This document shows, piece after piece, positions 1 through 10,684 of a stretch of 64,000 bases of DNA; positions within the stretch are counted from its first letter, which is position 1, and each line of letters starts with the position of its first letter. A program made the translations under genes and the position numbers. The notes under the pieces were generated by a model that was given only the letters and a program-made list of their open reading frames with translations, made no database searches and was not told the DNA's origin. Location of the stretch: positions 434,001-498,000 of the forward strand of contig WIUZ02000018.1 in assembly GCA_015956445.1 (NCBI GenBank). Reading direction: 5' to 3'. The DNA is from Thelephora terrestris. Taxonomy: Eukaryota; Basidiomycota; Agaricomycetes; Thelephorales; Thelephoraceae.

Positions 1-1004
1 GGACTCCGCCCGCCACTCCTTTCTATCTCCCGCTAATCACCGTGTATAAACACGGATACTATACGCCATGGTTATACCAGATGAATATGAAAACTATGCT
101 TCTTGCGGACATCTCGTGAAACAGGGGGGAATAAGAATTGACAAGCGGCGACCTGGACTGCAGTGGAAGTCTGGAATCCAGCTTCAAAGTCGGAGCGGGG
201 GGGGGGTGTGTTCTGAACGGTTGTGGCGCTGCTGTTTCAATTCATTGTCGGATCACTGCACTCTTAAGCAAGGTGAACGAGACTTGTTGGGCGGCACGAT
301 TTGGACCCATCACTACGCTGCGCAGAGACCGAACCCCCACGGCTCGTGAGGAAACGTCGAGGCGTGTGATAGGTACCGCGATACTTCTGGTTGAACGACA
401 GCGATTTGAAGCGTCCTGGAGTCAGCTTTTGCGTGGATTGCTAGTGGCCTTGTTCGAGATTGACTCATGGGTGCTGGAGTGAAGCATATTGGGATCCCCG
501 TGCGCGTTGTGATACATAGTGGGGATCATTTCCCGGCCTCTCTTCGGATAATTCACAAGTCGACTGACATCCTGAATGCTGAGCGCCGATGTTGATCAGT
601 CAATTGTCCGTATGCAAGGGCCCACCTGAGATTGCGAATTACCCCTGTCTACGCTCTGATACATATCACCCACCCACACTGAGAGACTTACAACCTGAGT
701 CATGCAGTTATAGCATTCCTCCTGTCCGCACCAAGTGGGGGAATGCATGTAGGGCGGAATGGCGACCTGTGCCCGTTACTGCTAGGCCGAAGTTCACAGG
801 CAGCGCGGTCACGTTTCTTCCGGGATTTCGAGATCGAGTTACGGTTCCCGCGTTTCTTCGCACGACCACTCGTCCGAGTCTACTCGCCACATCGGCAACT
901 CCCAAATCAGCAAATTGCCAATGCTTACGTTATGCAGGAACGCTGATGCCACGTTATATAAGAACCTAGAAGACGTGGGTTGACCGGTACCGCCATCCTC
1001 TACC
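1..1004. other. Left flank and promoter region of DUF4246 copy A
   Basis: No gene is supported here; the short reading frames lack recognisable domains. From about 485 the sequence is a diverged duplicate of 10108-10684 (shared stretch GTGCGCGTTGTGA followed by GGGGATCATTTCCCGG), so the duplicated unit begins near 485. Positions 1-484 have no copy elsewhere in the window. A TATA box precedes the gene. Confidence 0.6.
955..962 (+). promoter_or_regulatory. TATA box of DUF4246 copy A
   Basis: TATATAAG lies 43 bp before the ATG at 1005. The same element sits at nearly the same distance in copies B and C, so the core promoter was duplicated with each gene. Confidence 0.6.
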
Positions 1005-3118
1005 ATGGCGAGAACGAAACAAATTGTCAGACGGGGGGCTCGAGCTGTCAGACGCCCCACGCCTATTCAGCTTCCTAAAGATGGCTTCAACCATCCATTC
1101 CAGGAATCTGAATGGGATGTGGGCCCACGCCAAGGAAAGGAACATCCTAGGACCGTGAGCAATGACCCCTCTTTTCGCACCACAACAAGTCCAAATGTTT
1201 CACCAGATCGTCGAGCTACGGATGTGTGCTCTCTCCAACCGTCTCAGAGAGAAACCTCACTGGTGGGAGAAGATGGAAGATGAGAGTATTGTTGAGAAAT
1301 GGAGAGAGGAAGCTTTGCAACAAGCGGGAGACGATGGCAAGCCGGAGTGGAAATTGACCCCAGGCATGGTATGTTTCGCTTTCCGCCTTAGATTCACCGC
1401 CACCATTCCGAAACTAATATCTCAACTTGAAGGTCAACTACGTACTCGAGGAGCTTCGAGGATACGCAGATTTACGCGATTCAGAAACTGGGATAGAGGC
1501 ACGATTCAGCTTGCGAAGTCACAATTGCTGAACTGATACCGTATGTGATTCCAGGTCGGCCCAGCAGAGCGCGTCTGGAAGTCTGACGAACTCATCCCGA
1601 GTTCCTTGCGGGAGAGATTGCTCGCAGCGGTGGCTCCTCTAGAGAGCGTTCCCGACTCCGAAAAGGACTGGCACCCCGGTTCCGATGGTCTCGTCCTCGA
1701 CCTCGTCCACCCGTCTTTATATCCGATCGTCTATGAGCGCACGATGAGTAAGAACCCAGGTTCTGCTAGCCCCACGGTTGTAGAGGCTCCCGAATTTTGT
1801 GATCCCACCTTCACATCCCAGAAGTTCCAGTGGCTACCCTCCGATTTCTCCGTCGATCCCAACGGGAAAGTCACCCTCGCATCTCCGTACATTAACAACG
1901 CCCACCCAACTCGGCACAAAGAACTTTGCTCTGTCATTCCGGAGATCCTACAACACGCGCTCCCGATGTTCGAACGGGTGTTGTCTGATGCGATTAGGCC
2001 ACTTCTCCCGATGAGAATCGCCACATCCGGTATTCGTGGACTAGGCGATGAGCAAACTGCCGATTGCATCTGGGACGGTGGTATTCCTTGTCCCGGTTCG
2101 TCGAGCGAAGAGGAGTACATGCAGGATTCGCTTGCATGGCTAGACAAGCGCAGTTTCAAGACGCCTGATGCCAGGGAGAACTATGATGGGGATCTAGGGT
2201 TCATGGAAGATCGTATTTCGTTGAAGGGCCGAACGATTCAAGTCATCGTCAAGCTCGCGAACATTATTCTTACCCCTGAAAAGCCTGAATATCCTGGGGG
2301 CAAGTGGCACGTTGAAGGTCTGTATCAACAATTTCCTGTCGTGGAATGCTTCCAGCTTATATTCCTTTTCAAGGTATGATGAACGAGAACATCGTTTCTA
2401 GTTTCATCTATGTGAGTCTTCGCCGTGAGAACCGGTAGTTTTGTGTCTAACACCTTTTCAGTACTACGATTCGGAGAACATCAGCGAGAGTAGACTTGCG
2501 TTGAGGAGGGCAACATCAGAGCCCCATGCCCACCACCAAGATGATGGAAAGTGCATGAGAGTCCTTTATGATGTGGACCGGTAGGCTTCTTGTCTACGTT
2601 TACAAAAGTTGTCCAGTGAGCTGAAGGGAATGCATATCAGGTAATCACCCTTGGTTCAAAATGTCGGCGACGTGGTCACGAAGACGCACAGATGTGTTGC
2701 ATTCCCGAACCTGTATCAACATCAGGTTCAACCATTCCACTTGGAGGATCCCACCAAACCCGGTCACAGAAAAATACTGGTCTTTTTCTTGGTCGATCCG
2801 ACCCAGGTGATTCCTTCTGCCACGAATGTACCACCCCAACAGCGCGAGTGGGTGACCGAGGCCATGCACAGCGCGGATGGAAACTCTGCGCTGGCGAAGC
2901 TCCCTGTCGAGGTCATCACGATGATCTCGGAGGAAACCGATGGGACGATGACTCGTTCGGAGGCGGAAAAATACAGGGAGGAATTGATGGCTGAGAGGAC
3001 TGTATTCGTGAAGGCGAACAATAAGGATTACTTTGGATTTGTCAGTACCCCAATTTGTCTTGCGTTGATCGTTGACTGACCCTTCCATGCGGTGGTCTAG
3101 GAATTCAACATGTGGTAG
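1005..3118 (+). pseudogene. DUF4246 family protein, copy A (in-frame stop in exon 6)
   Basis: Fungal DUF4246 protein of unknown role, with exons at 1005-1154, 1207-1368, 1433-1498, 1555-2373, 2462-2580, 2641 to about 3039 and 3101-3118. Family hallmarks are LREKPHWWEKM, EKDWHPGSDGLVLDLVHPSL, FQWLPSDF, SPYINN, QVIVKLANI and PGGKWHVEGLYQ, then YQHQVQPFHLEDPTKPGHR and the C-terminal EFNMW. Intron 3 (1499-1554) begins with GC instead of GT. The exon 5/6 junction is followed by G-TAA, where copies B and C have G-GAT and G-GAA. The TAA at 2642-2644 would remove the last 140 or so residues, including the second metal-ligand-like histidine. Unless another acceptor is used, this copy is broken. TM-1 follows on the same strand. 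Confidence 0.8.
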
Positions 3119-4030
3119 GTTTCCAACTCTTCACCCGCTCAGGCATGTTTTCACGATTACGTTCATAGTGAACATTGAAACTGTCGATGGAGGTGTGCGC
3201 CGTGCAAGCGGGGGTTAATGAATCACGGGAAGTATTCTCACCAATGTAGAAGAACTGCTTCCTCGGAATTCGACCTATCCAACGATGTGCGGCCAACGCG
3301 AGATAAGCGACCGAATCAGTGCCGAGATCTTTGGCAATGAAGCCCTGAACAAGAATGAATCTGACGGTGTCAGATTTGGTCTTGTGGATGGCGCCAAACA
3401 GAGGAAGTGGACGCCCGCAGTCCCAACGGTGATGAATGGCGAACCAGCACCCGCTGTTGATCATCTGTCATGGGCAATCGATGCACCTGGCTCTCAATGG
3501 CTTCCACCCTTGACAATCCAAGTCAGATCTCAATTGCGCAGGCTTTGGGGTCTGATCCCTGTTGATCGCCGCTCGATTCACTCGTGTTTCAGACAAAACA
3601 CTTTCCATGTTTCATCCTTCAGTACTGAGCGTCACGTTCCCCGACTTACTGATGCCGTGCAAACCGTGTCCGTGAATTGAGCGCTGGAGTCTTGGGTTTT
3701 CCCACCGGTCCCTGGGGTCGTGAATTGACGCGGTCCCAGGCCATTCAACCTTGTATTAAATCGGATGTACTCTGCCGCCATGTCACTTGCAAGGATTGGC
3801 ATACCTAAAACCAACAACGAATATTGATTCCAGCCATGGCCGCTGGCATCAATGGGCGAGTACAAGGGCCTCTGGGTCTTACCACCACCGCATCGGAATC
3901 CATCAAACATAATGTATCTTTTAATCGGACCGAGGTGTTTATAACCCGTTGGTCCTTCATATCCGTCCAAGTTCTTTTCTGTATACTCCCTCTCCCCTCG
4001 TGTATTGGTATCCTTTCTCCAGACTTAAGC
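3119..4030. other. Spacer between DUF4246 copy A and TM-1
   Basis: Noncoding. It is collinear with 20362-21269 and, in part, with 12756-13419, so the spacer was copied with the gene pair. The short reading frames are interrupted in the paralogous spacers. A segment of it also occurs in inverted orientation at about 9740-9950. Confidence 0.6.
3938..3945 (+). promoter_or_regulatory. Conserved TATA-like motif upstream of TM genes
   Basis: The stretch GAGGTGTTTATAACC precedes TM-1. It recurs before TM-2 (about 13316) and TM-3 (21221-21228, 42 bp before its ATG). The variant AAGCGTTTATA occurs before TM-4 and TM-6. Conservation in diverged spacers suggests a core promoter; this is inference. Confidence 0.45.
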
Positions 4031-5003
4031 ATGTCCGATTCACTGGAGAAGCCCTGGCCAAATGTTACACATGCGGTGTATTTGGGGGAGAAGGCATATT
4101 TTGTGGGAACCTTTCTTGGCGGAATATTGAACGGTGCGCCAGCTTATCCATCTGTCTTTCCACGTGTATATTGTTTATTTGATGCACCCTCCTAGGGATT
4201 GGCATTGCTCTGTTCTTTCAATGTATGGCTGCTTTGCTCAATCATGAAGATCACAGAACGAAGCCAATCAAGTGGGGACTTGTGGTCCACACTGCGGTTA
4301 TGTTCATGTCCTTGACGACATCTGGCTGGTTATACGCAGACCATCTGATGCTTTCCTACATCGATAATCGGCAATTCCCTGGTGTTGACGACGGCATGCT
4401 CCCTTCTGGACCCTTGGGATACTGTGCCCTCAGTAGTGCCCTCACCCTCGCCGCCATCCTTCTATTTCTCTTGAACCAATTGCTAGCTGATGGGTTCTTG
4501 GTAAGCTTGTGGTACGATTGACTGCCCAGATGTTCAACACAGGCTGCTGCACAGCTCTATCGTTGCTATATCATCTACTCCATGAACTATTGGTTCATCT
4601 TGTTCCCATGTTTACTGTACCTCGCCTCCATGGGTGCGTGTTTAATCCTTTGAACGTTGGCAGCGATACTCTTGGATAACGTCACCGATACAGCAACGGG
4701 TATCACCATCTTATACGACGAGAGCCCGAATGTACGCATTGCCTGGACGAGAACCCTTGACCGAACAATCAGCCCTTCATACAACGCGATTTCCCTTTCG
4801 CTCAATGTCATCCTCACTCTCATGGTTATCACACGACTCGCCCTGCAGAGAAGGAAGAATCAAAATGCTATGGAGGGTTTTGCTGGAGCAAATGGGTTGT
4901 ACAAGTCCATTATCATCATGCTTATTGAGTCTTGTGCTCTTTACGCAACCAGCTTTCTGTTATATACTGTGACGGGGGTTCTCAATCCCACCGCTCAGCA
5001 GAT

Positions 5004-7937
5004 TGTCAGCGTGCTGAATTTTATTCCCTTTTTGAACCATTTTTACACCCAACTTTCGCCCACTTTCCTTACCTATACCCCTTTCTTATCTTAATCATTT
5101 CCTTCATCCCGACCCACACGTCATCAAGGAACACAGACAAGGACACTGATGATATTACACACAGCACGCAGCGAAGACACAAGACTACAAAACCGATGGA
5201 GTTGGATCCGCACGGACTCTATGGACGAGGACCAAGGTGTACAAACCCTAGCCGTCAAGACCTGGTCTGCCAGTACTCCTCAGCACTGGCAACCTCCTCC
5301 TCCGTCCCCTCCGAGGCATTCTCGTCGACTTCCTCGTCGACCATCTCGACGACCCGAGCTTCCTCCAGACGATGAGCGACGGCCAACTGAACCTCGGCGC
5401 GAAGGCGGTTCCTCGCTGAATCGGCCATAGTCTGATCCAGAGTCCTCTGGACTGACCAACCCTCCACTCTCTCGGTCAGTTGAGCCACCAGGCGAACGGC
5501 CTCCGCTGCACGCTGGACCGACAAGAGCGTAAGGTCGGTTAAGCCGTTCACGTCGACGGACTCCACCGGAATCAGTTCGCCACGATCCAAGTGACACTGT
5601 AGCATCGTCGCATCGGAATAGGACGGTGGATTCGATGTCTCCACCCTGGCGGACGACGTTGGGATTACTGGGACGCATACGGTGCGCTGGACGAAGTGCC
5701 CCGCGATAAGGAACCCAACGACGAGCACGGATAGAACGTTGCCCACGCACCGGCGAGATCGACGGAGGCGGAATCGGAACAGCCACCTCGTTCTCCCCCG
5801 CGTACTCCAACTCGGGAGAACTGCTAACCAGATTCACGGCTGTCTCCTCGGACGTCTCGCGGACGACCTCTTCCCCGCCATCTGTGTGCGCTGGTGTACG
5901 GTACGAACTGTCGGAGGCTAAAAAGGATGTCAGTGGACAAAGCCAAATATGTCAACCGACATCCCACCTATGGGAGAAGCCATCCGATCCGGTATCGACT
6001 CGTCCTCGGACTCGTCGCGAACCGCAGCCACCGAACGAGTGCGGCAGTGACACAACCGCTCGCTCATCGATTCGACCCGAGCGCCCAACAATGGCAAAGC
6101 GTCGTCCAACGTATCAACCTAGGAAGTGGCATGAGCTCTCTAGGACAAAGACCAGGAGAAGTCGCACCGACCTTGGTGTCGAGCTCATTCAGAGCCCTTC
6201 GGTGACGGTTGAGCCGTCGGTCGACCTCGATCAGGTCCCGTTGGATAGTGTCATCCCGTTCCTTCAAGGACTCGACCAACCGGTTGTGTTCTTCGCGCAT
6301 CGCTAGCATCTCGCTCTCAAACGTAACACGGAGCGTATCGTTCATCAGGAGCAGCGTTTTCTTCATGTCCAACGCTTCCGAGTACATCCTACGGGCATCA
6401 TCCTTCGCTTCCTTCACTTCACGCTTCAGCCGCTCATTCTACAAGCCTGTCAGTGTTATCCCACAAGCGGGATGCACAGACCGACTCACCGCTTTCTGTT
6501 CTGTCCTCAAGAGGAACCAAAGGCGGTGACCGACGGCTGCTGTATAATGTTGCGAATGAGTCGCCCCTGGCCACCTTCCTTCGCCGTTTCCCAGATCGTA
6601 GATCCCCATCTTCAGGAGACCCCACAACGACGACGCCACCGGAGTCTCCCATGGCATACGCAGCTCGGTGTCAAACGTGACCCCGCGCATAGACTCTTGT
6701 AACTTGTGGTCGATCAAGTTGTGGTACCACAGCTCGTCGTCTATGGTCAAGTAGTTGGGAGGCTTGGCTATCGTCGCCTCCAGTTGTCGGGCATCCACTT
6801 TGGCGGCAACCGCGAAGATCTACGATGCGATGTCAGTTGTTGCCAGCAAACGGCGACACGTGACGTCGCACCTCGCGATAACTGGGGTACACTACGTTGG
6901 CGTTCGGAAGGAAGTAACCCTTGTTCTGCACGGAGCGCGGATCCGCAGACTCGATGGTAGCAGTGCTGTTCTCAGCACGGAAGACACGATCGGAGATCAT
7001 GGGCATAGTGGATGAGTAGTTGGTCGGTGGGATTGTTGACTTGGGAAGAAGGGAGTTTGATGGATCCAATGGCCGGTTCGCACTACGCTTTATTCGACCC
7101 TCGACAGCGCTCGCACCCTATTCGCCATTGGCTCGGCCCATCGTTTCACCGGTCCAGACTCCTCATACATTCGCCCTCGACATTCAAGCCCCACTTGGTC
7201 CTTTGTTGTCCCAATTGGACGAGCTGACGCGTCGTCTTTTCATTGGTTCATCTTCACATGTGATATTATCCTTTGTCATTCCTTTCCCACACGACGTCAT
7301 GACCCTTCCCTCATTCTCTCACGAACCCTGACCCATTAGTCATTCCTTTATCATTTCTATTCTACATCCCGGGCCGCTTACTGTTCCAGCTTACTCTCGG
7401 CCCTTCTTTGCTCCGAGTTATTATTAGATAGGGTTATCTATGTCCCGGCCACTCTCCTATATAAGTACCAGTAGAGTAGCTGAGGACTCCCCATCTTTGA
7501 TATCTCGGGAAGTCCTCTTCTCCTTACAGCATCGGTGTATTTGCTGTAGGCCACTGAAGAGCTTATCGAGTAACTCCTTGAACCGTTCGCTCTCCTCTCT
7601 CACTCAGTCTTGACCCTTAACCGGTGTTTGAAGCGAGCTCGGACACGACATCGAGTTCCGCATTGCTCTTTGGATCAAGTCATCAGTTTGAGGCGCCATC
7701 CTCGGGCTCTTGTATCTGCCCTCAGAAGACGATAGGGATTTACCTGATAGAGGCTCGGCACTCCTGCTGTGAATTCAGACAACCTACCGGAGAACGCTCG
7801 TCCATCGTGTTTTGGACCACGTAGACTTTGGGTGGATATAGGGAAGTCGTTCCCCCTTTGCCCCATTGTTTCTTGTTGGTTGGAGTTGCGACTCACCAAC
7901 AGCACTGGTACCTGAAGGGCAAAGAGTGGCCCTGACA
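5004..7937. mobile_element. 2.9 kb mobile element with TGTCAG...CTGACA ends
   Basis: An insertion inside exon 4 of TM-1. The ends are TGTCAG and CTGACA, a 6 bp inverted terminal match of the TG...CA type typical of LTR elements. The 5 bp duplications CAGAT lie at 4999-5003 and 7938-7942. No reverse transcriptase, integrase or DDE motif was seen, and no long direct repeat was found by eye between the two ends, so the class is unsettled: a degenerate or non-autonomous LTR element, or another 5-bp-TSD element. Its gene is on the minus strand. The right part (7340-7640) looks promoter-like, with CTATATAAGTACC at about 7459. Confidence 0.7.
5255..7006 (-). CDS. Unrecognised coiled-coil protein carried by the 2.9 kb element
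   Basis: A multi-exon minus-strand gene; no known family was recognised. Starting at 7006 (MPMISDRVFRAEN), exon 1 reads NKGYFLPNANVVYPSYRE. It splices (GTGCGA...GTAG) to IFAVAAKVDARQLEATIA and LTIDDELWYHNLIDHKL. A further intron (GTGAGT...GTAG) leads into a long heptad-like coiled coil, NERLKREVKEAKDDARRM to NELDTKV. The 3' half is less certain; reading frames there include a Pro/Arg-rich stretch with the motif PPPSISPVRGQRS. The protein could be a Gag-like or accessory product of the element. Start and first exons are fairly secure, the 3' end is not. Confidence 0.45.
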
Positions 7938-8294
7938 CAGATTGCATTCGTCTTCAAACCTATCCTCGCAGTGACTCAGGTTTGTGCTGTTCTTACGTGC
8001 ATCATTGGAGGGTCGTAGTCTAATCGCCATGATGAATAGTTTATTTCTCCGTTGCTCATCGTGCTACGGGTCGCCAACCGGACCGCGGTGATAAGTGACT
8101 CTTTTGGCTCCAGCAACCTTGGTTCGATTTGTTTCATGGATCATGAGCATTCAACGAGCGATGACGGAATCGTTCCTGATGGGAGCGGCACCGTAGGTTC
8201 AACAGAAATGGGCGAGGAGGTTCCTGGTGAAGTAGGGGTTGTGGTCGAGAATTCCATCGAGGAAGTTCCGTTCAAAGGGTTTTCGCACGATTGA

Positions 8295-9740
8295 TACTCC
8301 TCCATCGACCATCATTCAACTTCCTCACTTCCACTGTTTAAACTGTACAATCGTGTTGAGCGTTTTCAACATTCCCTAGCTCCGATTTAGTTCTCATTTG
8401 TACATAAATTGTATTTACTGTCCCAATCCGACCAACTCGGTTGGTCATTGTCATCAAGGGGTCCGCCCGCCAGATTTTTGGGCTCTTGTCATCAGTCATC
8501 AGGGGGGCCGCCGCTATGTTCGACTCGTGTCATCAATTTTCAGCGGTCGCCCACCACGGGCGCTAGAACTTGAAAAAAAAAATCTTAAGGCGAACGAAAA
8601 TTGTATATCTAGAGCTCTTGAAGGAAAATTTCTACGTGCTGGTGGCATTACATCTCACCCAACCCAATAGAAAGTGGGGGGTCCCAAGTTGTATTGTCTT
8701 AAGACCTGCACTGAACTAATGGGAGTCTTCGCAAACAAGGCCACAATTTCATCCCTGATCTTCATGAGGATTCATTGCTTCCCAGTACTGGCGCAGACTG
8801 GCGCCATTGCTGTATTGACACCTCTCTGCAAAGTGGGGACTTAATTGCATTGTCTCACTCTGCCGATGCTGAGTTGTAACGGATAGAAGGGATATGCTAG
8901 TTCGCGAGGCCAGCTTGAGGGCAAAGAGGTCTGAAATATAACAGGATTTGGAAGTTAAACGATGCCAAGTACCAGAAGTCACCGTCACCAGGCAAGGCGG
9001 GGCCTGGTTCAATGCTGCCCAGCCGCGTGTTCATGCTGAGGGCCGCCGCCTGGGTCCGGGTGTCATTGTCATCCAGACACCCGCCGCTGTCACTGACCCT
9101 GATATTTTTTGTCATCAAAAATCCCTTCGCCGACTTGGTCGGATTGGGACAGTACTGTTCATCAATCCTTCGCGAAGCGGTCAGTCAAATCGAGAGGTTC
9201 CAGGGTGAGAGTGAGGGAGACGAAGCAATCGTGATCAGGTAAATATTCGTGGGGTGGCTGGACGTCCAAGGATGCAACACAAATCCGCAGCATGCTCATA
9301 GGAGGTTCGCGCAAATGGGGGGGGGATATTCATTGTTGCAAGTGGCATGGTGATGCAGCTCTGCCTAATACGGTGCGAATTGAATGAATTGGGACAGCAT
9401 TCTGTTAAAGCTGGTTAGTTCAATCGAGATCGACATTCAGCTCGCAGGGTTCAGTTCTGAGAAATCTGAAGGCTTCACTCTTAAGACACAGCCCGGGTGT
9501 GATGCAAAATCGTGGAAAGTTAGATGCAGCCTCGAAGGGTGGCCTATAGGAGCACGCGTGAGAAGACTCTTCGTTGGAGATGACAAATCGAGCAGCAACC
9601 CTAACGACATCCAGCGACTGCCAACAATGTATGACCCTGAGCCAAGTTGTGGTCCGGTCACAAAGTCTACCCTCGAAGTTCTGATTGCTTTCCAATCCGT
9701 TGGGATTGTAACCACCGTGCTTTCACCAGTTGGCACCATC
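8295..9740. other. Spacer after TM-1
   Basis: No gene supported. Positions 9180-9260 match 16327-16410 (TCAAATCGAGAGGTTCCAGG followed by GTGAG), a tail sequence shared by units A and B and, weakly, by the region near 22780. The open frame at 9384-9758 has no recognisable domain and runs into the inverted repeat segment. Confidence 0.5.
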
Positions 9741-10100
9741 CACAACACCAAAATCTGACACCGCCAGATTTATTCTTGTTCAGGGCTTCGCTGCCAACGA
9801 TCCCGGTACTGTTTCGCTTATCTCGTATTGGTCGCAAAACATTAGATAGGTTGGATTCCGAGCAAACCGTTCTTCTACATCAGTAATAATACTTTCCACG
9901 ATTCATTGACCCCCGCTTGCATAGCGCACACCTACATCGACAGTTTCAATGTTCACTGTGAAACGCAATCGTGAAAACGTGCCTGAGCGGATAGAAGTTG
10001 GAAACCTACCACATGTTGGATTCCTAAATCACCGCATGGAAGGGTCAGTCAATAGTCAACGCAAGACCAATGCGAGTACGGACAAATCCAAAGCAATCTT
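9740..10100 (-). repeat. Inverted fragment of the DUF4246 3' end and downstream spacer
   Basis: Read on the minus strand, 10100 to about 9740 reproduces the end of DUF4246 exon 6 (GACTGACCCTTCCATGCGGT), the last exon with AACATGTGGTAG, and the following spacer seen at about 3040-3420 and 20280-20640. It is an orphan, inverted partial copy at the junction of units A and B. Confidence 0.75.
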
Positions 10101-10626
10101 TAAGCACATTAGGATTCCCGTGCGCGTTGTGACAGTGGGGATCATTTCCCGGCCGCACTTCGGATATACGGGGTAGGAGACTATTCACGACATCCTGAAT
10201 GCTGAGCACCGATGTTGGTCAGTAAATTGTCCACATGCGGGGCCCACCTGAGATCACGAATTACCCCTGTCTACGCTCTGATACATATCACCCACCCACA
10301 GTGACTCGAGGGTCAACCAGACTGAGAGACTAACCTGAGTCATGCAGTTACGGCATTCCCCCCGTCCGCACCAAATGGGCACGATAGCGGAAGACTCTAG
10401 CCTCGAGTCCCCAAGCCCATGGCGCAATGGTGGCCTGCGCCCGTTACTGTTAGGCGGAAGTTCACAGGCAGCGGTTTCTTCCGGAACTTCGAGATCGAGT
10501 TACGGTTGCCGCATTTCTTCGCACGACCACTCGTCCGAGTCGACTCGCCACATCGGCAACTCCCAAATCAGCAAAATTGCCAATGCTTACGTTATGAAAC
10601 GTGATGCAGGAACAGTTATGCCGCGT

Positions 10627-10634
10627 TATATAAG
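10627..10634 (+). promoter_or_regulatory. TATA box of DUF4246 copy B
   Basis: TATATAAG lies 51 bp before the ATG at 10685, conserved with copies A and C. Confidence 0.6.
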
Positions 10635-10684
10635 AACAGAAGACGTGGGTCGACAAGAATTGACCGGTACCGCCATCCTCTACC

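Larger units (their letters stand above)
4031..8294 (+). pseudogene. Seven-transmembrane family protein TM-1, split by a 2.9 kb insertion
   Basis: First of six paralogous Agaricomycete membrane proteins of unknown function. The start ATG (MSDSLEKPWPN) matches the paralogs. Exon 1 is 4031-4133 and exon 2 begins at 4196 (GIGIALFF). The frame continues through YIDNRQFPGVDD, LLADGFL and ESCALYATSFLLY. At 5003 the coding sequence stops and a foreign element (5004-7937) follows, flanked by the 5 bp repeat CAGAT. After 7943 the frame resumes with FVFKPILAVTQ, an intron, and the last exon SPLLIVLRVANRTAV, with the stop at 8292-8294. Removing the element and one CAGAT restores the frame and the alignment to TM-3. 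Exon 1 also lacks a few residues (SDNPNAP region) present in the paralogs. Confidence 0.8.

Noticed and set aside
3285-3970. Open frames in the spacer after DUF4246 copy A
   Set aside because: They are not conserved as frames in the collinear spacers after copies B and C.
5004-7937. LTR retrotransposon with a full LTR pair
   Set aside because: The ends fit an LTR element, but I could not find a direct repeat of the left end near the right end, so I left the class open.
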